The notes beneath the pieces are model-generated. The model saw nothing but the letters and a program-made list of their open reading frames with translations, made no database searches and had not been told where the DNA came from. The position numbers and the translations under genes were made by a program. DNA of 64,000 nucleotides from Lachnospiraceae bacterium (GTDB taxonomy: Bacteria; Bacillota; Clostridia; Lachnospirales; Lachnospiraceae), in assembly GCA_022766245.1 (NCBI GenBank), contig JALEPL010000012.1, positions 16,962 through 80,961 on the forward strand, given 5' to 3'. Shown here piece by piece: positions 37,486-45,637 of this stretch (the first letter of the stretch is position 1; every line of letters begins with the position of its first letter).

Positions 37486-37621
37486 TCGTATCTGTTCAGT
37501 ACCTTCACAGATACGATTTGCAAACCCATGAAAATCGGCTGCGCCGATGGGGTTTGCTCACAGCTGAATCATGTTCTTACGGCCTCATCAGCAAGTGATT
37601 CGGCCTACTCTGAACAGTTAC
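37486..37621 (+). repeat. dispersed palindromic element, copy A
   Basis: Begins with a 10-bp palindrome TCGTATCTGT/ACAGATACGA (37486-37495/37507-37516), then a long hairpin (GCAAACCC ... GGGTTTGC with inner ATCGGC/GCCGAT), a GAATCA/TGATTC hairpin, and ends CTGAACAGTTAC, an inverted partner of the beginning. Nearly the same sequence occurs in the opposite orientation at 51384-51520. Looks like a non-coding MITE- or REP-like element; no transposase seen. Confidence 0.8.
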
Positions 37622-37653
37622 AATACATCAATATCAAAAGAATTCTTCTGAAT

Positions 37654-38059
37654 ATGGGCTTGCTGCTCCTGCTTTTTCCGTTATTTATGCAGGATATAGC
37701 ATATGCGATAACCATAATGCTACATATACGCAGGCGATCATCGTTTCATAAAAGCCCTCTGGTTATGCGTATTTTGAGAATCAAAACGGTACACAGGAAA
37801 TGTATGATGAGGTTACGGTTGAGTATCTGGTAGAAGGCAGGACTTATAGTGGAGATATGCTTAAACGGCCGGGGGAATATCGAATTGGCGAAGAAGTGGA
37901 ATATTGTTATGACAAGGAGAATTATCATTTATTTATGCCGAAGCGCATTTAAGGGCTATCAGAAAGACTTTCTTTGCCGTTATAAAAGTCGGTCATTTTC
38001 AGTGTTGTGACGGGATGGATGCTCATTTTGTACTATTTGTGGTATGAATACATTTTAAA
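37654..38059 (+). pseudogene. decayed membrane protein gene, DUF3592-like
   Basis: Reading in frame with the stop at 37950-37952 gives KPSGYAYFENQNGTQEMYDE and then EYLVEGRTYSGDML ... GEYRIGEEVEYCYDKENYH, resembling the extracellular part of DUF3592 proteins. The frame is broken by TAA at 37749-37751, and a hydrophobic C-terminal helix (GWMLILYYLWYEYIL) appears in another frame near 38020. No intact start. Family assignment is tentative; decay is clear. Confidence 0.5.
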
Positions 38060-38146
38060 GACCATACATATAAAGTGGCTGAATTGCGCCTGGGAACATT
38101 CTTTGGGGAGATGGCACTGCTGGCGGAGATGAATGACAAGGTATAG
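38060..38146 (+). pseudogene. fragment of a cyclic-nucleotide-binding domain
   Basis: This 29-codon stretch reads VAELRLGTFFGEMALLAEMN, matching the glycine-acid turn of cNMP-binding (Crp-type) domains. There is no start, DNA-binding domain or remaining sequence, so it is a relic. Confidence 0.4.
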
Positions 38147-38242
38147 AAGGCAAATAGGTGAAAAACTAGCTGGATCATTACAGAATAGGGCTCTTTATGG
38201 GGACGAAGAATGTGCTTTTCATTGCAATGGAGGATAAGAGAG

Positions 38243-38449
38243 ATGGCTAAGAAAATTATTGGAATAATTGCGAGTATTATCGGGATAGGTGTTGCTATAT
38301 ATTTAAGCTATCTTCATGGAACATTCTATGAGAATAATCAGGGATTGATCGCTTGTTCGTGTTTTGTTGGTTTTTGCTCGGCTTATTTTTTGATACAAAA
38401 TATATGGAATATATTGAAAGAAATAGAACTGAAGAAATCAAAGGAGTAA
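38243..38449 (+). CDS. small two-helix membrane protein
   Basis: 68 aa with two hydrophobic segments (about residues 5-23 and 33-51) and a lysine/glutamate tail. GGAGG lies 9 nt before the ATG at 38243. No family recognised. Its stop is directly followed by a palindrome copy, and it lies among decayed genes, so it may be recent or non-functional. Confidence 0.5.
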   Translation: MAKKIIGIIASIIGIGVAIYLSYLHGTFYENNQGLIACSCFVGFCSAYFLIQNIWNILKEIELKKSKE

Positions 38450-38452
38450 TTC

Positions 38453-38480
38453 CGTATCTGTTCAGTACTTCACAGATACG
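38453..38480. repeat. dispersed palindrome, copy B (core only)
   Basis: CGTATCTGT and ACAGATACG around TCAGTACTTC, 28 nt; the rest of the element is missing. Immediately after the small membrane protein stop codon. Confidence 0.7.
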
Positions 38481-38577
38481 AAATGGAAACATTTTGGGGA
38501 AGCAATTTTCCTACGCCATGCGCCAGCTCGATTCCGCTGCGCTTCATCTCGCTGTTGGGCTGTCGCCCAATAAGTCT

Positions 38578-38632
38578 AAAATAAAAACTGACCGGAAGTG
38601 CATAAATGCCCTCCAGCCAGTTTTATTTTATC
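38578..38632 (-). terminator. terminator downstream of rubrerythrin
   Basis: On the minus strand, AAAATAAAACTG can pair with CAGTTTTTATTTT across an inner loop; the 3' side is T rich. Located just after the leftward rbr stop, it is suited to terminate that transcript. Confidence 0.5.
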
Positions 38633-38649
38633 CTTACTCGGCTTGTAGC

Positions 38650-39192
38650 TTAACCAAAGTATCTCTTTAACAGACCTGCGAATGCTTTGCCGTGTCTAGC
38701 CTCGTCACGAGCCATCTCATGAACGGTGTCATGGATTGCGTCAAGGTTCTGCTCTTTTGCTTTCTTAGCTAATGCAGCTTTTCCAGCGGTAGCGCCGTTC
38801 TCAGCTTCAACTCTCATCTCCAGATTCTTCTTGGTGGAATCGGTAACAACCTCACCTAATAACTCAGCAAACTTTGCAGCATGCTCAGCCTCTTCGTAAG
38901 CAGCCTTCTCATAGTACATTCCGATCTCCGGATAGCCCTCTCTGTGAGCAACACGAGCCATTGCCAGATACATACCAACCTCGCTGCACTCGCCCTCGAA
39001 GTTTGCTCTTAAATCAGCAACGATATCCTCAGAAACGCCCTTAGCAACGCCTACCACATGCTCAGCTGCCCATGTCATCTCGCCAGCCTGCTCTACGAAC
39101 TTCTCTGCAGGTGCTTTACAAATCGGACAGAACTCCGGTGCTGCGTCTCCCTCGTGGATATAGCCACATACTGTACATACAAATTTCTTCAT
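38650..39192 (-). CDS. rbr: rubrerythrin (N-terminal rubredoxin type)
   Basis: 180 aa non-heme diiron peroxidase. Rubredoxin site CTVC (6, 9) and CPIC (22, 25) precedes the ferritin-like domain, i.e. the 'reverse' order compared with classic rubrerythrin. Carboxylate/histidine ligands recognisable in [32 protein letters not shown] and DEARHGKAF. Reduces hydrogen peroxide in anaerobes. The promoter contains a Per box (39230-39244), so it is probably peroxide-induced through the nearby PerR. Confidence 0.93.
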   Translation of the reverse strand: MKKFVCTVCGYIHEGDAAPEFCPICKAPAEKFVEQAGEMTWAAEHVVGVAKGVSEDIVADLRANFEGECSEVGMYLAMARVAHREGYPEIGMYYEKAAYEEAEHAAKFAELLGEVVTDSTKKNLEMRVEAENGATAGKAALAKKAKEQNLDAIHDTVHEMARDEARHGKAFAGLLKRYFG

Positions 39193-39229
39193 GATCTTAT
39201 TCCTTTCTTTTATTAAATTTATTTTAAAT

Positions 39230-39277
39230 CAGTAATTATTACTGTTTTAAAATATCATACTTGATAAAAATTTTCAA
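39230..39277 (-). promoter_or_regulatory. rbr promoter with Per box
   Basis: Minus strand: TTGAAA (39277-39272), 17-bp spacer, TATTTT (39254-39249). Next to the -10, at 39244-39230, lies the perfect palindrome CAGTAATTATTACTG, close to the PerR consensus TTATAATTATTATAA. A bound PerR would block initiation. Confidence 0.75.
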
Positions 39278-39296
39278 TAGATTTTGTGAAAATTAT

Positions 39297-39485
39297 TCGT
39301 AGCTATTCAGTACCTTCACAGATACGAACCGCAAGCCCATGAAAATCAGCTTCGCTGATGAGGGTGTTAGGTGCCGGTGGCACCTGTTTAACACCGACCG
39401 ACGCGAAGCGTAGACCTTGCTCTTGCCATCTATATGTTTTCATACGATTTATGCGGTTCCACATAAATCTGATCTGAACAGTTAC
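39297..39485 (+). repeat. dispersed palindromic element, copy C
   Basis: Starts with a degenerate core TTCGTAGCTATTCAGTACC and ends CTGAACAGTTAC, the same ends as copy A, but the middle is different, with a GTGCCggtGGCAC-type hairpin and ACCGACGCGAAGCG. It lies between perR and rbr, downstream of the former. Confidence 0.65.
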
Positions 39486-39490
39486 AATTT

Positions 39491-39886
39491 TTATTCGATT
39501 TCGGACTCCTTCTTCCTGCATTCCGGACACGTGCCATAGAAGTAAGCTACATGACCGGCAATTTTACCCGGGAAGTCATGGGCTGCCAAGAGGTTGATAT
39601 GATCCATGGACTCCATGATCAAATCAGTGACGCCTCCACATTTTTCGCAGAAGAAGTGATAATGCGGTTCCGTGCGATGATCAAAGCGGTCCGGGCCATC
39701 CATAGAAGAGAGCTTCTGTATTTCTCCGATATTACACAACAGAGTTAGATTTCGGTAAACGGTACCCAGGCTGATATTGGGATATTCCTGCCGGACATTC
39801 TCGTAAACGGTTTCTGCGGTGGGGTGGTCATAGCGTGTGGCAAGAAAGGCTTTAATCGATTCTCTCTGTCTACTGTGCTTTAACAT
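39491..39886 (-). CDS. perR: peroxide-responsive Fur-family regulator
   Basis: 131 aa. Winged helix (residues 5-75) with the regulatory metal-binding DRFDHRTEPHYHFFC, where histidines and an aspartate of PerR are positioned, and a structural zinc site CEKC (80, 83) with CPEC (120, 123). Fur is the alternative, but the length, the two Per boxes and the peroxidase neighbour favour PerR. AGGAGG ribosome site. Confidence 0.85.
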   Translation of the reverse strand: MLKHSRQRESIKAFLATRYDHPTAETVYENVRQEYPNISLGTVYRNLTLLCNIGEIQKLSSMDGPDRFDHRTEPHYHFFCEKCGGVTDLIMESMDHINLLAAHDFPGKIAGHVAYFYGTCPECRKKESEIE

Positions 39887-39907
39887 ATCCTCACCTCCTG
39901 AATAAAA

Positions 39908-39956
39908 TAGAAATTATTACTGATTTCATATTAAATATCAGATAAGAATATGTCAA
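39908..39956 (-). promoter_or_regulatory. perR promoter with Per box (autoregulation)
   Basis: Minus strand: TTGACA (39956-39951), 17-bp spacer, TAATAT (39933-39928). Downstream, 39922-39908 matches the rbr palindrome in 13 of 15 positions. Confidence 0.72.
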
Positions 39957-39995
39957 TAGATTTTTTCATAAGTTTCCGCAGTTTGTATGTGTAAA

Positions 39996-40039
39996 GAGCC
40001 AAAAGAACTTACTGCTATCGCAGCAGGTGCTTTGGGCTC
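39996..40039. other. intergenic stem-loop
   Basis: GAGCC/GGCTC, AAAG/CTTT and CTGC/GCAG form one interrupted hairpin of 44 nt between the divergent genes perR and the next gene. No T-run; function unknown. Confidence 0.45.
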
Positions 40040-40154
40040 ATGATACATGTGAAATGCGGAGTCTCAAGATTCTTTGCCAGAACAATTACAAATTATCATA
40101 GATTTGCATTCCACCGCATATCATGTCTAAGAACAATTGGATTGCAGGTGTACC

Positions 40155-41063
40155 ATGGCGGATATTACGCGTTTTGTAACGTATCTTTATTATTATGATG
40201 GAAATGTGAAAAAATATAATGCTGGTTTCGCAAAAGTTGAGGTTAGAGGTGGACAGTGCCGAATTGAACTTCATATCAAGGCTTCGCTGTCGGCAGGAAC
40301 TTTGATTCCTATCTGCCTGTTTACCAGAGTGGAGGATGCGATTCTGGCGGTGGAAGTAGGGAAAATGCATGCGGGACAGATGTCCGGTGACTTTAAGACG
40401 ATTATTAAGGCCGATCAAGTGGGAAATTCCCCATATTCAATCCGGGATATGAAGGGTATCGTGGTTCCGGTGGATAGTAGGCAGATGTATGCCAGTCAAT
40501 GGGATGACGAGGTGATTCGTCGGGAGGCGATTCGCTACTATCAGCCGCAGAAATCGGAGACGGAAACAGAGCCGGAAGAGAAAATGGAAAGTCCCAGGCA
40601 GACAGGACAGGGAGCCATTCCGGAACTACAGCAGCCTGCAACCGGACGGAGCATTGAGCAGTCGCCGGATATTCAGGCACAGGAGCTGACCGGGGAAACA
40701 GAGTCGGATCAGACACTGTGGGAAGCATGGGGAAAAATGAAACAGAAGATGCCACTGATTCATCCGGTGGAGGGGAGAGATATGACCTGTGTCCAGATGG
40801 AACTGAAGGATTTTAAGGAACTGCCCAAGCGTTTTCGTCCATTTAGCAACAATAGTTTTCTGTTACACGGTTTTTTCAATTATCGATATGTGCTGTTTGG
40901 CGAATACGACAGTGGTCAGGGCAAAAGACTGATGCTGGGCGTGCCTGGCGTGTGGCAGAGACAAGAGAAAATTCTGGCTGCTATTTTTGGCTTCCCGCTG
41001 TTTTTAACAGAGAAGGGAAACGGAGATCAGTTCGGATACTGGTGTCATCTTATGGACGAATAA
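40155..41063 (+). CDS. conserved protein of unknown function, DUF6128-like
   Basis: 302 aa, cytoplasmic by appearance. The N-terminal DITRFVTYLYYYDGNVKKYN domain (residues 3-120) and the C-terminal domain (about 195-302, ending FGYWCHLMDE) are joined by an acidic, glutamine-rich linker (135-195). The same architecture occurs in Lachnospiraceae proteins annotated DUF6128. ATG at 40155 after AGGTG. Its end overlaps the convergent acetyltransferase gene by 14 bp. Confidence 0.65.
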   Translation: MADITRFVTYLYYYDGNVKKYNAGFAKVEVRGGQCRIELHIKASLSAGTLIPICLFTRVEDAILAVEVGKMHAGQMSGDFKTIIKADQVGNSPYSIRDMKGIVVPVDSRQMYASQWDDEVIRREAIRYYQPQKSETETEPEEKMESPRQTGQGAIPELQQPATGRSIEQSPDIQAQELTGETESDQTLWEAWGKMKQKMPLIHPVEGRDMTCVQMELKDFKELPKRFRPFSNNSFLLHGFFNYRYVLFGEYDSGQGKRLMLGVPGVWQRQEKILAAIFGFPLFLTEKGNGDQFGYWCHLMDE

Positions 41064-41595
41064 GGGCATAGCGTATGTGATCCTGCCATTGCCCGCAGAC
41101 CAGAGCACTTTGGCGAGCGATGCCCTCCTGCTCAAAGCCCAGAGATTCCAGCAGATGGATGGAGGCATCGTTTTCCGGCATGACACTGGCCTGAATGCGA
41201 TGAAGATGCTCTTCGTAGAACATCAGGTCAATGGTTTTTTCCAGGGTTTCAGAGGCATAGCCGTGATGCCAGTATCTGTGATCGAATTTATATCCCGTTT
41301 CGCAGGAGAAAAAACCGGCCCGTTTGATATCCCGATAGCAGACGGTGCCGATAATCTGGTCCGGGTGGCCTTTCAGAAACGCATAGTAGCGGAACAGGGA
41401 GGATTGGACGGCCATGTTGTATTCACACTGTAAAGTGTTCTTTTGATAATCTAGAGTATAGAAGTTAGCCGGACGGGAGGCTTCATATCTCTCAAAGTAT
41501 CCCATATTGTTTAACTGAAAATTCAGGACTTTTTCTGCTTCTGAAGGTTCCAGGATACGCAGAAAAAGTCGCTTGGTCTCATATTGAAAATGCAT
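41050..41595 (-). CDS. GNAT acetyltransferase, RimJ/RimL-like
   Basis: 181 aa. Typical GNAT fold of the protein N-acetyltransferase type: start ETKRLFLRILEPSEAEKVL, acetyl-CoA loop HRYWHHGYASETL, then VMPENDASIHLLESLGFEQEG. Substrate may be a ribosomal protein or a small amine. Convergent with the DUF6128-like gene. Confidence 0.85.
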   Translation of the reverse strand: MHFQYETKRLFLRILEPSEAEKVLNFQLNNMGYFERYEASRPANFYTLDYQKNTLQCEYNMAVQSSLFRYYAFLKGHPDQIIGTVCYRDIKRAGFFSCETGYKFDHRYWHHGYASETLEKTIDLMFYEEHLHRIQASVMPENDASIHLLESLGFEQEGIARQSALVCGQWQDHIRYALIRP

Positions 41596-41663
41596 ATTAA
41601 TCCCCTTTTGTATGCTGCGTAAATGTGTTACTATTATAGCAGTATTTTTTCGCAGGAGGCAAT

Positions 41664-42161
41664 ATGGACGAGCAGATAAAATTTATGAGGGCGGCGATGC
41701 GTGAGGCGAAAAAGGCGGAGAAGCTGATGGAGGTGCCCATTGGATGCGTCATCGTGCAGGATGGAAAAATCATTGCCCGGGGCTATAACCGTAGAAAGAT
41801 TGACAAAAATACGCTGGCTCATGCGGAGTTGCAGGCAATCCGCAAGGCCTCTAAGCGCACCGGAGACTGGCGGCTGGAGGACTGCACCTTGTATGTGACA
41901 TTAGAGCCCTGTCAGATGTGCGCCGGAGCTATTGTACAGGCCCGCATGAAAAAGGTGGTTATTGCCAGTATGAATCCCAAGGCAGGTTGTGCGGGCTCCA
42001 TCATGAATCTGCTACAGGTGCCGGCCTTTAATCATCAGGTAGAGGTGGAATATGGCGTACTCCAGGAGGAGTGCTCAGCCATGTTGTCGGATTTCTTTAA
42101 ACGTCTTCGGGAGAAGGTGAAAGAGGAAAGGCAGAATGGAGAAAATGGGGGGATAAAATGA
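41664..42161 (+). CDS. tadA: tRNA adenosine(34) deaminase
   Basis: 165 aa. Zinc-dependent deaminase with HAE (His53, Glu55) and PCQMC (Cys83, Cys86). Makes inosine at the wobble base of tRNA-Arg(ACG). CAGGAGG before the ATG. Overlaps the next gene by 4 bp. Confidence 0.94.
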   Translation: MDEQIKFMRAAMREAKKAEKLMEVPIGCVIVQDGKIIARGYNRRKIDKNTLAHAELQAIRKASKRTGDWRLEDCTLYVTLEPCQMCAGAIVQARMKKVVIASMNPKAGCAGSIMNLLQVPAFNHQVEVEYGVLQEECSAMLSDFFKRLREKVKEERQNGENGGIK

Positions 42162-43081
42162 AAATCATAGAATACTTTACATCAGAGAATCAGACACATT
42201 GGCTGGAGCAGATAGGAAAATGTGATTGGGGAGCAGGACAGTATCTGCATCAGCTTCTCAGCGAGAATAACCTAAAAAACATGGTGGGAGAAAATGCACT
42301 TGTTCCTATGTTGGTCGACGGGGAGGAATTGGTAGCTTTTTGTACCTTTGCCCCATTGGATGATATTCAGCCCACGGAGCTGACTCCCTGGATCGGATTT
42401 TTATATATATTTCCGAAATACAGGGGGCACCGCTATGCAGGAATGCTTTTGGACTATGGGGAGAGCATTGCCACTGTTATGGGCAGGGAATACATCTATA
42501 TTTCCACCGGTCATATCGGATTGTACGAGAAATACGGATACGAATTTTTCCGGATGGAAAAGGATATAGGCGGTGAGGAGTCCCGGGTATACCGAAAGGC
42601 GCTGGCAGTGGAGGACGAGGATAAGGACCGGAGGTTTGCGAACGGTGTCAAGTGGAAGGCTCAGATTGTGGAGACAGCCAGAAAAGGTATAGACATGACA
42701 GCGTACTGTGGATTCTCCTGCAATCATTGTTTCCTGGGAGAGTGGTGCGGAGGATGCCGTTCTGTATTTAGCTGCTGTTCCTACGGGACTCTTCATGAAA
42801 AGGGAAAATGTCCGAATATTGCCTGCTGTCAGGAAAAGGGTATTGATGGATGTTATGAATGTGCAGATTTAGAACAATGTACCAAAGGCTTTTATCAGCC
42901 GGACAACGATGGATTTGCTGCCTGCAAGGCCCAGGCCATGTTTATCCGGAAATATGGGAAAGAGAGGTTTTTCCGGGTTCACGATAAGCTTCATGAGAAC
43001 TATGATTTTAAAAAGACTCAGGAGATACTGGGACAAAATGCAGAGGAAGGTTTGCGGATATTAGAAAAACATATGGAGTGA
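42158..43081 (+). CDS. GNAT acetyltransferase with C-terminal cysteine-rich DUF3795-like domain
   Basis: 307 aa two-domain protein. Residues 40-150 form a GNAT domain with YRGHRYAGMLL acetyl-CoA loop. From residue 180 a cysteine-rich region follows (YCGFSCNHCFLGEWCGGC, then more CxxC-like pairs to about 250), as in DUF3795, presumed metal binding. Role unknown. Coupled to tadA by ATGA. Confidence 0.7.
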   Translation: MKIIEYFTSENQTHWLEQIGKCDWGAGQYLHQLLSENNLKNMVGENALVPMLVDGEELVAFCTFAPLDDIQPTELTPWIGFLYIFPKYRGHRYAGMLLDYGESIATVMGREYIYISTGHIGLYEKYGYEFFRMEKDIGGEESRVYRKALAVEDEDKDRRFANGVKWKAQIVETARKGIDMTAYCGFSCNHCFLGEWCGGCRSVFSCCSYGTLHEKGKCPNIACCQEKGIDGCYECADLEQCTKGFYQPDNDGFAACKAQAMFIRKYGKERFFRVHDKLHENYDFKKTQEILGQNAEEGLRILEKHME

Positions 43082-43515
43082 TACAGGATGAGATTAGTAA
43101 AGATTATATGAAAGATGTCAATTGGCGTCATGCGTTAAATGAATTGACTGAGGCAACTTTTGGTTTTAATTTCGAAAATATGATGCTTTTTTTACAGAAT
43201 GGGGAAGAGCGACATTACATTCAGATAGGTACTGTAATGACTGCGGCAGACCGCAGGAAACAGGGACTTGCCGCAAAGCTGATGAAATGCGTTATTGAGG
43301 AGTACGAGGGAAAATGTGACGGCATCTATCTGTTTGGAGATTTGAGTGCCTTGGATTTTTATAGAAAGATGGGATTTGAAGAAACCGTGCAGTACCGGTA
43401 TACCTTGCGGGATGATGTGAAGGAAGATTGGATTGTTATGTGGTTATGGGGGCAGAGATCACCGATAAGCCCATCAGGCAGATCGCAGAGGATGAGCCAT
43501 TTGATGTGCAGATGA
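43078..43515 (+). pseudogene. GNAT acetyltransferase gene with internal deletion
   Basis: The first part (NELTEATFGFNFEN) and the later part (RHYIQIGTVMT ... DFYRKMGFEETVQYRY) match a longer GNAT family, but about 30 residues normally found between them (the part before HYIQ) are missing, and roughly 100 residues of the C-terminus are lost. After RDDVKED the protein continues as unrelated sequence, while another frame encodes a 28-residue fragment from 43446 to 43532. GTG start overlaps the preceding stop; no good ribosome site. Alternative: a short functional enzyme. Confidence 0.55.
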
Positions 43516-43538
43516 CGTGTAAAATCGGGTGAAACCAA

Positions 43539-43567
43539 TTGACAATATAGGATATATCCTATAGAAT
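43539..43567 (+). promoter_or_regulatory. promoter and palindromic operator of the DUF4160/DUF2442 pair
   Basis: TTGACA (43539-43544), 17-bp spacer, TAGAAT (43562-43567). An 18-bp perfect palindrome TATAGGATATATCCTATA (43546-43563) fills the spacer. The helix-turn-helix protein encoded by the second gene is the obvious binder, giving autorepression. Confidence 0.75.
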
Positions 43568-43594
43568 GTAAAGAAAAAGGGAGAAGGAATTATA

Positions 43595-43849
43595 ATGCCT
43601 GTTATTTCAAGATTCTATGGGATTACAATTAAGATGTACCTAAGACAAAAAGAACATAATCCACCACATATTCATGCAATATATGGGGATTGTATCGGGG
43701 TATTTTCCATTTTAGATGGAGAGATGTTCGAAGGGGATATTCCTAGCAAAGGGCAGCAGATGGTTAAGGAATTCATAGGATTTTATAGGCAACGCTTATT
43801 GGAAATGTGGGAAACGCAAAAATTTGAACCACTTTCTCCAATTGAATAA
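43595..43849 (+). CDS. DUF4160 domain protein (putative toxin-antitoxin component)
   Basis: 84 aa. Recognised by RFYGITIKMYLRQKEHNPPH and HAIYGDC, the usual DUF4160 core. Proteins of this family nearly always pair with a DUF2442 partner, as here (18 nt downstream), and are suspected toxin-antitoxin components. Which is toxin and which antitoxin is unproven. Confidence 0.8.
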   Translation: MPVISRFYGITIKMYLRQKEHNPPHIHAIYGDCIGVFSILDGEMFEGDIPSKGQQMVKEFIGFYRQRLLEMWETQKFEPLSPIE

Positions 43850-43866
43850 TGTGAAAGGAGTAAAAT

Positions 43867-44340
43867 ATGTCACATCGTATACAATCGGTAACCGCAAAAG
43901 AAAAGTTTATCATAGAAGCTACTTTCTTTGGGGGAGAAAAGGTGCAATACGATATGAAACAACTATTCTCCGTATTCCCACAGTTTCAACTTTTTCAAAC
44001 GGAAAAGAATTTGTTTGAAGATGTTTCGGTGGACGCAGGAGGATACGGTATTTCTTGGAATGAGGAACTAGACCTTGATGCGGAGACGATATGGGAAGAC
44101 GGTATTCTTATTGAAGTACAGCAGAAATCGGATTTAAACCACTTGTTGGCTTACCATTTGTCGGCGGCTAGAGAAAAAGCACAGATGACTCAAAAGGAGC
44201 TGTCTGAAAAAACGGGGATTTATCAGGCAGACATTAGTAAGATAGAGAGAGGAATTGGAAATCCATCTCTTTCCACATTGAAGCGATTGGCAGAGGGACT
44301 AGGCATGGTACTAACGATTGATTTCATTGTGAAAGACTAA
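43867..44340 (+). CDS. DUF2442 - XRE helix-turn-helix fusion
   Basis: 157 aa. N-terminal DUF2442 (residues 1-80, SVTAKEKFIIEATFFGGEK), C-terminal XRE helix-turn-helix (about 95-150, MTQKELSEKTGIYQADISKI). Partner of the DUF4160 gene and likely the DNA-binding autoregulator. AAAGGAG ribosome site. Confidence 0.82.
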   Translation: MSHRIQSVTAKEKFIIEATFFGGEKVQYDMKQLFSVFPQFQLFQTEKNLFEDVSVDAGGYGISWNEELDLDAETIWEDGILIEVQQKSDLNHLLAYHLSAAREKAQMTQKELSEKTGIYQADISKIERGIGNPSLSTLKRLAEGLGMVLTIDFIVKD

Positions 44341-44357
44341 CGAGTGGGAGGTATGAT

Positions 44358-44654
44358 ATGTCCTATTATTTTATGATTGATACTTATATTCCGGAAAACG
44401 GAAACAGAGAGGATTATGATTTTTACATTGAAAAAGTGAAGCCCATTGTGGAAAGTTACGGGGGAGAATACCTGGTTCGGACAGAGCAGATTAGCTGTCT
44501 TTCGGAGCAGTGAAAGCCGCAGCGGGTCATTGTCATCCGTTTCCCATCCAAGACAGAACTGGATGCATGCTTTGCTTCCCCAGAATACCGTGACATTATG
44601 ATGAAACGGGTCAACAGCGTGGATGCCAGGGCAGTAATCGTGGAAGGTTTGTGA
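44358..44654 (+). pseudogene. DUF1330-like gene with in-frame stop
   Basis: 98-codon frame (YYFMIDTYIPENGNREDYDF ... KTELDACFASPEYRDIM). Codon 52 is TGA (44511-44513), at the position where relatives have tryptophan (WxPxR): the change TGG to TGA explains it. Both halves remain in frame and well preserved, so the mutation is recent. AGGTATGAT ribosome site. Function of the family unclear. Confidence 0.7.
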
Positions 44655-44683
44655 GAGACTATGTTTGGAAAGGAAGCGTACCT

Positions 44684-45496
44684 ATGAAGATTCATCAACT
44701 AAAAATTGATTTTCATGTAACACCGGAAATCAAAAGATATGTGTATGTTTATGTGCTGGAGGGAAAGGCTTGTTACCTGATCGATTCCGGTGTAGATGGT
44801 GCGGAAGAAATCATTGCAGATTATTTCGGCTCCATTGGAAGAAAAATGACGGATATTCGGGGAATCCTTCTTACCCATGCCCATCCTGACCACATTGGAA
44901 GTGCGGCGAAAATCCGTGAAATGACCGGGTGTACGGTATATGCCAGTGCTGGGGAAAGCAGTTGGATTCGTGACATTGATTTACAGTTTGAGCAACGTCC
45001 CATTCCGAATTTTTACACTCTGGTTAACCGGTCTGTGCCGGTGGATGTCATATTAAAGGATGGTGACCGGATAGAATTGGAGAACGATCTGACTATAGAG
45101 GTGGTGGGCACACCGGGACATTCCTGTGAGAAGTTATCCTATCTTCTGCCGGGACAGCATGCAATCTTTACCGGAGATGCCATTCCGGTTCGTGGAGATA
45201 TTCCTATCTGGATTCAGCGGGAGGATAACAGAAAAAGTTTAGAGAAGCTGAAGGGGTTACAGGGTGTTGATGTATTTTATCCGGCCTGGGATGTGACGTA
45301 TACGAAGGAAGTAGCCATGAGTAAAATCGAAGATGCGATATTGCTGATGGAGGAAATACAGCAGAGTGTAGACCGATGCAGGAAAAAGGCGGACGCTCTG
45401 GATGAACTGGTGGTGCAGGTGTGTGAGGATATGAAAACACCACATTTTCTTAAGAATCCGTTATTTAAGCGCACCATAGAAATCTGTTTGAAGTAA
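44684..45496 (+). CDS. metallo-beta-lactamase-fold hydrolase
   Basis: 270 aa. Metal motif HAHPDHIGS, later TPGHS and FTGDAIP histidine/aspartate ligands. Probably a glyoxalase-II-like or lactonase-like hydrolase; the substrate is not evident. ATG at 44684 after AAGGAAG; a GTG at 44651 is also in frame but overlaps the broken gene. A terminator follows. Confidence 0.85.
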   Translation: MKIHQLKIDFHVTPEIKRYVYVYVLEGKACYLIDSGVDGAEEIIADYFGSIGRKMTDIRGILLTHAHPDHIGSAAKIREMTGCTVYASAGESSWIRDIDLQFEQRPIPNFYTLVNRSVPVDVILKDGDRIELENDLTIEVVGTPGHSCEKLSYLLPGQHAIFTGDAIPVRGDIPIWIQREDNRKSLEKLKGLQGVDVFYPAWDVTYTKEVAMSKIEDAILLMEEIQQSVDRCRKKADALDELVVQVCEDMKTPHFLKNPLFKRTIEICLK

Positions 45497-45498
45497 AT

Positions 45499-45545
45499 GA
45501 AAAAGAGAAAAGGATGTTTTTTGCATCTTTTTCTCTCTTTTTACA
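45499..45545 (+). terminator. terminator of the hydrolase gene
   Basis: AAAAAGAGAAAAGGATG pairs with CATCTTTTTCTCTCTTTTT, T-rich 3' side. Could act in both directions. Confidence 0.75.
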
Positions 45546-45637
45546 TGCTTATATTACCACAAAATGGCCATTTTTTCAAGGATTGTAATGCCCGGATTTG
45601 GGTTGTATAATCATCGGATTACGAGAAAGGTGGTACG

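Noticed and set aside
37528..37833. 101-codon plus-strand frame across element A
   Set aside because: It runs through the palindromic element and the decayed gene in the wrong frame.
38353..38670. 105-codon plus-strand frame after the small membrane protein
   Set aside because: Passes through a palindrome copy and terminator; no ribosome site or family.
44511..44513. Selenocysteine at the TGA of the DUF1330-like gene
   Set aside because: The position is Trp in relatives and no SECIS-like hairpin was evident just after it.
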